Assembly: GCA_964516605.1 (NCBI GenBank)
Contig: CAZFAA010000061.1
Location: 1 to 11,632 of the forward strand
Source of the DNA: GCA-2732805 sp964516605
GTDB taxonomy: Bacteria > Pseudomonadota > Gammaproteobacteria > Coxiellales > Coxiellaceae
Direction: 5' to 3'
DNA: 11,632 nt
Under the pieces are notes generated by a model, which was given only the letters and a program-made list of their open reading frames with translations, ran no database searches and was not told the origin of the DNA. Below are positions 6,556 through 11,632 of this stretch, piece after piece. The translations under genes and the position numbers were made by a program. How positions within the stretch are numbered: the stretch's first letter is position 1; each line of letters begins with the position of its first letter.

Positions 6556-7473
6556 ATGAGTCGAGATACATTGGATAAGTTGGTTTGGCAAAATGGTGAA
6601 TTTAAAAAAACACAAGATGCTACGGTCAGCGTTCTTTCGCATTCTTTGCATTATGGTTCAGCTGCATTCGAAGGTACGCGTGCTTACCATACACCTAAAG
6701 GGCCGGCTGTATTTAGACTTGATGATCACATTCGGCGTTTGTGTTACTCAGCGAATGCATTAGGTATGCGGCTGCCTTATACCCAGCAAGAGATTTATGA
6801 TGTAACACTAGAACTGATACGCCGCAATGGTTATGAATCGTGTTATCTGCGTCATTTGTGCTATTACGGCTTTGGTGATTTGCGTGTGATGCCAAATGAT
6901 GTGCCGATTGAGATGGCGATTGCATGCTGGCCATGGGGAGCTTATTTATCAGATAAACCCATTGATTTAAAAATCAGTGATTATATTCGTATTCATCCAC
7001 GCTCAACGATTGCTGATGCAAAAATTGCAGGACATTATGTGAATTGCATTGTTAGTGGTTTGACCTTGCGCGGTACGCATTATAAAGAAGCACTATTTTT
7101 AGATGCAGACGGTTATGTTTCAGAGGTCGGATCTGCTAATTTTTTTATAGTTAAAGATAATACAGTTTATACACCACCACTTGGTACCATTTTAGCTGGT
7201 ATTACACGTAATACGATTATTGAATTGGCGCGTCAGCTTGGGTACGAAATGATTGAAAAAATGTTGCGTGTTGAGGATGTGTATGCTGCCGATGAATGTT
7301 TTTTAACGGGTACGGCAGCTGAGGTTACTTTGGTCGGCAGCTTAGACGATAAGCCAATTGGAATTGAAGGTGTGTACCCTGTTGCACTCAAGCTACGCGA
7401 GGCGTATATGGATATCGTAGAGGGGCGCAATCCACAATTCGAGCATTATTTAGCGTATGTGAAGACAGCATAA
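6556..7473 (+). CDS. ilvE: Branched-chain amino acid aminotransferase
   Basis: This PLP enzyme (fold type IV) carries out the last step of leucine, isoleucine and valine synthesis, exchanging the amino group with glutamate. The 305-residue length is normal for the family. The N-terminal part shows LHYGSAAFEGTRAY; the PLP lysine is Lys156 in DAKIAGHY; and the second half carries GYVSEVGSANFF, GITRNTIIELA and FLTGTAAEVT, the conserved cofactor-phosphate and substrate-binding segments. I place the start at ATG 6556 because AGGAG (6542-6546) is nine bases upstream. An in-frame TTG at 6550 would be too close to it. It is the first structural gene of the leucine operon, 27 bases before the leuA-leuC fusion. 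Confidence 0.95.
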   Translation: MSRDTLDKLVWQNGEFKKTQDATVSVLSHSLHYGSAAFEGTRAYHTPKGPAVFRLDDHIRRLCYSANALGMRLPYTQQEIYDVTLELIRRNGYESCYLRHLCYYGFGDLRVMPNDVPIEMAIACWPWGAYLSDKPIDLKISDYIRIHPRSTIADAKIAGHYVNCIVSGLTLRGTHYKEALFLDADGYVSEVGSANFFIVKDNTVYTPPLGTILAGITRNTIIELARQLGYEMIEKMLRVEDVYAADECFLTGTAAEVTLVGSLDDKPIGIEGVYPVALKLREAYMDIVEGRNPQFEHYLAYVKTA

Positions 7474-7500
7474 TATGACGGATAAAATTAAGTAGCGAGA

Positions 7501-10152
7501 ATGGTTATGATGAATAATAGGATCACGGTATTTGACACAACATTGCGTGATGGGCAGCAGTCTCCAGGTTGTGGTATGAGTTTTGAAGCGAATATTGAGT
7601 ACGCCCACTTAGCACATCAGTTAGGGATTGATGTGTTGGAGGCGGGTTTTCCCTCAGCCAGTCAGCTTGATTTTGATATTGTAAAAACCATTGCCAGTGA
7701 ACTGCAGCAGATGAACTCACGCATGCGTATTGCCGGTTTGTGTCAATTGCGTGAAGCGCAAGTAATCAAAACGATGGAAGCGTTAGCACCGTATCAAGAT
7801 AATGCAACACTGCATGTGTATCTGCCCGTTGATCCCAATCTGATGCATGCATCGCTTGGTGAGCGCGCACAAGATAAAGCAGGATTACTCAAGGATGTGG
7901 CTAGCATGATTGAATTGGCTGCTACGTCGGGCTTTAAAGTGCAATTTAGCCCAGAAGGCTATTCGAATATGGGTGATACATTTGATTTTGTCACCGATGT
8001 GATTCGTACAGCAATTGACAGTGGTGCTTCGGTTATTAACTGTCCGGATACCATTGGTGGTGCGTGTGAATGGCAAGCACAGCATTATATTGTCGCTAAT
8101 ATGAATCGTCATGCAGAAATTTTTGCCAAAGAATTTCCACATAAAGACATTACGTGGTCGATTCATTGTCATAATGATTTTGGATTGGCGCTCGCCAATA
8201 CAATGAATGCGGTATTTAAAGGGCCTGCACGGCAGATTGAGGGTTGTATTAATGGCGTGGGAGAGCGTGCTGGCAATACGGCTTTAGAGCAATGCATTTT
8301 GTATATTAAACAATTTGGTCCCTTAGCAAATAAAGAGCATCCATTGCATACCAATTGTGATGCGACAAAATTACAAGCCATTTCTAATTTTGTGTCACAA
8401 CACATGATGGCGCGTCAAGCTAACTGGCCAATTGTGGGTTTGAATGCAGCACGTCATTCATCAGGTGGGCATACTAATGCGGTATTGCGTAATCCGCTTG
8501 CGTACCAACCTTTTTTACCGGAAGAGGTCGGCTCACAAATTAGCTTAATTTTTGGCCCATTAAGTGGTGGTAATCACGCCAAAGCCATTATTGAAGCAGC
8601 GGGATTTGAGTGCAGTGACGCTGAAAAAGCCCATATTGCACAGCACATTAAAGATCTGTTTCAGGAACGGCGTAAAGGCGTGACTGATGAGGAAGTGATA
8701 CACGGCTACAAGGATTATCTGCAGAAAAAGAGCGTGGAAAACAATATGCCCGCTAAAAATATTATTGAAAAAATTTGGGATGCACATGTTGTGTGTGATG
8801 AAGTGGGCTACCCAACTGTATTTTCAATCGACTTTATGTTGATGCATGAAGTCACGTCGGCTCAGGCATTTAGTATGATTGAAGAGCGTGGTTACCCAGT
8901 TAAATACCCAGAGCGTATTTTAGCTACAATTGATCACAGCATTCCAACCAGTAAAAATCGCTTGGTAATCGTGGATGAACAGGCTCGTCAGCAAGTTGAT
9001 TTATTGCGTGATAATGCTAAAAAATATGGTATTACATTATATGATTTTGACAGCCATCATCAAGGCATTGTGCATGTAGTAGGTCCAGAATTAGGTGCAA
9101 CTCAACCGGGCATGACGATTGTGTGTGGTGATTCACACACAGCAACGCATGGCGCGTTTGGTGCTTTAGCATTTGGTATTGGTACATCTGAAGTCGCGCA
9201 TGTGTTAGCGACGGGCTGTTTGCTGCAACACAAACCCAAAACAATGCGTGTTGAATTTACTGGCAGTTTTGCACCCGGTGTAACGTCTAAAGATGCGATT
9301 ATGAAGTTGATTGCACAAATTGGGATTGGTGGTGCGGTGGGTTATATTATTGAATACACAGGTCCTGCCATCCGAACAATGAGCATGGAAGCGCGCATGA
9401 CCTTATGCAATATGTCGATTGAGTGCGGTGCGCGTGCGGGATTAATTGGGCCTGATGAGACAACGTTTGCGTATTTAAAAGGGCGTCAGTATGCGCCGCA
9501 AGGGCGTGAGTGGGATGAGGCTGTGCAACGCTGGCAACTGTTGTGCAGTGATGCGGATTGCCACTATGATGCTAGCGTGTCTGTTGATTTAAATACTCTC
9601 AAGCCAATGGTGACCTGGGGTATTAATCCTGAACAAGCCATTGGTATTGATGAGTGTACGCCACGTTATGAGACTCTGTCTGATTCACATCAGCGGGTAG
9701 CGCAAAAAGCCTATGAGTATACACAGTTATCACCGGGTCAGAAAATTGCTGGAACAGCAATTCAATGGGCATTTATTGGTTCGTGTACCAATGGACGCAT
9801 CGAGGATTTGCGTGCGGCAGCCAGTGTCATGCGCGGCAAACATATTGCAGAAGGGGTGACCATGTATGTGGTACCTGGTTCCGAGCAAGTGTTGGCGCAG
9901 GCGCGCCAAGAAGGGCTGGATAAAATTTTTGAGCAAGCAGGTGCTGATTTTCGTATGCCAGGTTGTTCCATGTGTTTGGCTATGAATGATGACAAAGTGC
10001 CGCCAGGTGCACGTTGTATTAGTACGTCGAATCGTAATTTTATTGGTCGCCAGGGTACGGGCAGTATTACTCATTTAGCGTCGCCTTATACGGTGGCGGC
10101 GAGCGCGCTTGCAGGTAAAATTTGTTGCGTGGCGGATTTGAAAGATGCGTGA
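7501..10152 (+). CDS. Bifunctional 2-isopropylmalate synthase (no regulatory domain) / 3-isopropylmalate dehydratase large subunit fusion
   Basis: One uninterrupted 883-codon frame encodes two leucine enzymes. Residues about 5-400 are 2-isopropylmalate synthase: DTTLRDGQQSPG (metal ligand Asp17), HCHND (His222, His224), NGVGERAGN (Asn259) and SSGGH (His324) are all intact. The usual C-terminal leucine-binding regulatory domain of about 110 residues is absent. After a short charged helix and linker (about 400-415), residues 416-883 are a complete LeuC of 468 residues (E. coli 466). Its three 4Fe-4S cysteines are Cys762, Cys822 and Cys825, which map to LeuC 347, 407 and 410. The chain condenses 2-ketoisovalerate with acetyl-CoA and, with LeuD, isomerises the product. 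Start choice among ATG 7501, 7507 and 7510 is uncertain because the ribosome site is weak. Met416 (ATG 8746) could also start a separate LeuC. Confidence 0.93.
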   Translation: MVMMNNRITVFDTTLRDGQQSPGCGMSFEANIEYAHLAHQLGIDVLEAGFPSASQLDFDIVKTIASELQQMNSRMRIAGLCQLREAQVIKTMEALAPYQDNATLHVYLPVDPNLMHASLGERAQDKAGLLKDVASMIELAATSGFKVQFSPEGYSNMGDTFDFVTDVIRTAIDSGASVINCPDTIGGACEWQAQHYIVANMNRHAEIFAKEFPHKDITWSIHCHNDFGLALANTMNAVFKGPARQIEGCINGVGERAGNTALEQCILYIKQFGPLANKEHPLHTNCDATKLQAISNFVSQHMMARQANWPIVGLNAARHSSGGHTNAVLRNPLAYQPFLPEEVGSQISLIFGPLSGGNHAKAIIEAAGFECSDAEKAHIAQHIKDLFQERRKGVTDEEVIHGYKDYLQKKSVENNMPAKNIIEKIWDAHVVCDEVGYPTVFSIDFMLMHEVTSAQAFSMIEERGYPVKYPERILATIDHSIPTSKNRLVIVDEQARQQVDLLRDNAKKYGITLYDFDSHHQGIVHVVGPELGATQPGMTIVCGDSHTATHGAFGALAFGIGTSEVAHVLATGCLLQHKPKTMRVEFTGSFAPGVTSKDAIMKLIAQIGIGGAVGYIIEYTGPAIRTMSMEARMTLCNMSIECGARAGLIGPDETTFAYLKGRQYAPQGREWDEAVQRWQLLCSDADCHYDASVSVDLNTLKPMVTWGINPEQAIGIDECTPRYETLSDSHQRVAQKAYEYTQLSPGQKIAGTAIQWAFIGSCTNGRIEDLRAAASVMRGKHIAEGVTMYVVPGSEQVLAQARQEGLDKIFEQAGADFRMPGCSMCLAMNDDKVPPGARCISTSNRNFIGRQGTGSITHLASPYTVAASALAGKICCVADLKDA

Positions 10153-10184
10153 TGCCTGTTGGGAATTGTTACTAGGAGCTCATA

Positions 10185-10757
10185 ATGCAAAAATTTGAAT
10201 TAGTATACAGCCGTGTTATTCCATTATCACTAAAAGATATCGACACCGACATGATCATTCCTGCTGAATACCTTAAGGGTACGGGTGTTGGTGGTTTTGG
10301 CGAGCATGTTTTTTCACGTTTAAGAGAGGCTGATCCTGAGTTTGTATTCAATGATCCGGCTTATGCAAGCGCTGAAATACTAGTGACGGAATCCAATTTT
10401 GGTTGTGGATCATCGCGTGAACATGCGGTATGGGCTTTGTTGGAAGCGGGTATAAAGGTGGTGATTGCGCCGTCTTTTTCAGATATCTTTTTTAACAATA
10501 GTGCTAAAAACGGGTTGCTATTAATTAAATTACCAACGCAGGACGTGGATAAACTATTGCAGCAAGCGCAGGCTGGTATCACGCAATTGACGGTCGATCT
10601 CGTACAGCAAAAAGTATCCCATGATAGCTTGGGGCATTTTTTATTTGAGTATGATCCGTTTCACAAACATTGCTTGTTGCATGGACAAGATCAGCTGGAT
10701 TATCTGTATGCGCACAATGATGTGATTGATGAATTCAACAGGAATAGAAAGATATGA
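10185..10757 (+). CDS. leuD: 3-isopropylmalate dehydratase small subunit
   Basis: LeuD is the swivelling small subunit that completes the active site of isopropylmalate isomerase with LeuC, here the C-terminal half of the upstream fusion. The 190-residue product is near the usual 200. It carries DIDTDMIIP (residues 18-26), the signature SNFGCGSSREHAVWAL starting at residue 70, and FSDIFFNNSAKNGLL with the conserved Asn-rich turn. AGGAG at 10174-10178 lies six bases before the ATG and 22 bases past the fusion stop. The stop overlaps leuB by ATGA. Confidence 0.97.
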   Translation: MQKFELVYSRVIPLSLKDIDTDMIIPAEYLKGTGVGGFGEHVFSRLREADPEFVFNDPAYASAEILVTESNFGCGSSREHAVWALLEAGIKVVIAPSFSDIFFNNSAKNGLLLIKLPTQDVDKLLQQAQAGITQLTVDLVQQKVSHDSLGHFLFEYDPFHKHCLLHGQDQLDYLYAHNDVIDEFNRNRKI

Positions 10758-11632
10758 CGATGAATATAGCTGTTTTAGCGGGTGACGGTATTGGCCCTGA
10801 AGTCATGCAGCAGAGCTTACGTGTGTTGGATGCTGTAGCCGTTAAATTTAAGCTGACATTTAATTTTATGCCAGCATTGGTTGGTGGTGCCGCCTTTGAT
10901 GCACATCAGCAGCATTTTCCAGAGTCAACGCGTGAGGTGTGTGAGAAAGCCGATGCGATTTTATTTGGTTCGGTAGGCGGTCCGCTCAATGAAGCGCATT
11001 TACCCAAGTGGACCCACTGTGAGGCCAATTCCATTTTAGCGATTCGTAAGGCTTTTGCCTTTGAAGCCAATTACCGTCCTGTCAAAGTGTATCCTGCATT
11101 ACAAGAGGTGTGTCCCCTTAAAAATCGCTTGATTGAACATGGCATTGATATTCTGATCATTCGGGAGTTATTGGGTGATCTGTATTTTGGCGAGCATCAA
11201 CTTAATTTAGAGCGAACGGTGCGTGATGCACACGATGTAGCGCAATACACTGAGCAGCAAATTAGTGCTATTGCTCATCGTGCCTTTGCCGTTGCACGCT
11301 TGCGCAAACAAGAGGTGGTGTCGGTGGATAAAGCCAATGTGTTGTCGACATCTAAATTATGGCGCTTGGTTTTTAATGAAGTTGCCACAGCGTATCCAGA
11401 TGTAAAATTAACGCACATGCTAGTGGATAATTGTGCGATGCAGCTGATTACCCGTCCAAGTCAATTCAATGTCATTGCTACTTCAAATATGTTTGGCGAT
11501 ATTTTATCGGATGCAGCAGCGGTGTTGCCGGGATCGTTGGGCTTGATGCCATCGGCGAGTTTAAATAAAGAGGGTTTTGGTTTATATGAGCCATCTGGTG
11601 GTTCGGCTCCGGATATCGCTGGAAAAGGTATT
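10754..11632 (+). CDS. leuB: 3-isopropylmalate dehydrogenase, 5' part
   Basis: LeuB oxidises and decarboxylates 3-isopropylmalate with NAD to give 2-ketoisocaproate, which IlvE then aminates to leucine. The frame stays open to the window end; 293 residues of about 360 are present. Visible features are AVLAGDGIGPEV at the N-terminus, FGSVGGP, the substrate-binding arginines in IRKAF and NYRP and in IREL, the Tyr of YFGEH, VDKANVL (catalytic Lys), DNCAMQL, NMFGDILSD (metal Asp residues) and GLYEPSGGSAPDIAGKG at the edge. RELLGDLYFG replaces the common RELTGGIYFG. The start may be ATG 10754, overlapping the leuD stop, or ATG 10760 two codons later; the Shine-Dalgarno is weak and coupling to leuD is likely. 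Confidence 0.96.
   Translation, partial: MTMNIAVLAGDGIGPEVMQQSLRVLDAVAVKFKLTFNFMPALVGGAAFDAHQQHFPESTREVCEKADAILFGSVGGPLNEAHLPKWTHCEANSILAIRKAFAFEANYRPVKVYPALQEVCPLKNRLIEHGIDILIIRELLGDLYFGEHQLNLERTVRDAHDVAQYTEQQISAIAHRAFAVARLRKQEVVSVDKANVLSTSKLWRLVFNEVATAYPDVKLTHMLVDNCAMQLITRPSQFNVIATSNMFGDILSDAAAVLPGSLGLMPSASLNKEGFGLYEPSGGSAPDIAGKGI

Noticed and set aside
9730..10074. 114-codon reverse-strand frame inside the leuC half
   Set aside because: It is antisense to a strongly conserved LeuC segment with no recognisable product; a shadow frame.

Overview
This is a chromosomal window from a Gram-negative gammaproteobacterium. The sequence is moderately AT-rich by eye; I did not calculate it. It carries housekeeping genes only, all on the + strand. 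Gene content (class II-like AroA, S1, LapA/LapB, PyrF) and sequence details such as the LeuB motif RELLGDLYFGEH make me suspect a member of Legionellales/Coxiellaceae-like lineages. That placement rests on memory of related proteins and was not searched.

Left block (2-3191): the 3' part of aroA overlaps cmk by ATGA, and rpsA (ribosomal protein S1) follows after 65 bases, closed by a strong intrinsic terminator. Next is a stretch of about 300 bases without a gene. Many gammaproteobacteria have ihfB directly after rpsA, and it is not here. This gap holds a perfect 12-base palindrome and a hairpin just upstream of lapA.

Middle block (3491-6073): lapA, lapB, pyrF and a small secreted cysteine-containing protein are packed with overlaps or 2-base gaps, so they look like one translationally coupled operon. 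LapA/LapB are inner-membrane proteins that control LPS synthesis, PyrF makes UMP, and the last protein is unrecognised.

Right block (about 6330-11632): a leucine operon, ilvE - leuA::leuC fusion - leuD - leuB, whose products together convert 2-ketoisovalerate to leucine. Two things stand out. First, one 883-codon reading frame encodes a LeuA catalytic region lacking the usual C-terminal regulatory domain, joined directly to a complete LeuC. The fusion therefore joins the first enzyme of the leucine branch to the large subunit of the second. Second, the operon is preceded by what reads as a transcription attenuator: a 22-codon ORF rich in Leu and Ile, an antiterminator pairing, and a mutually exclusive 12-bp terminator hairpin with nine T's.

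I see no mobile element, CRISPR array, tRNA or rRNA. The window cuts aroA at its left edge and leuB at its right edge.
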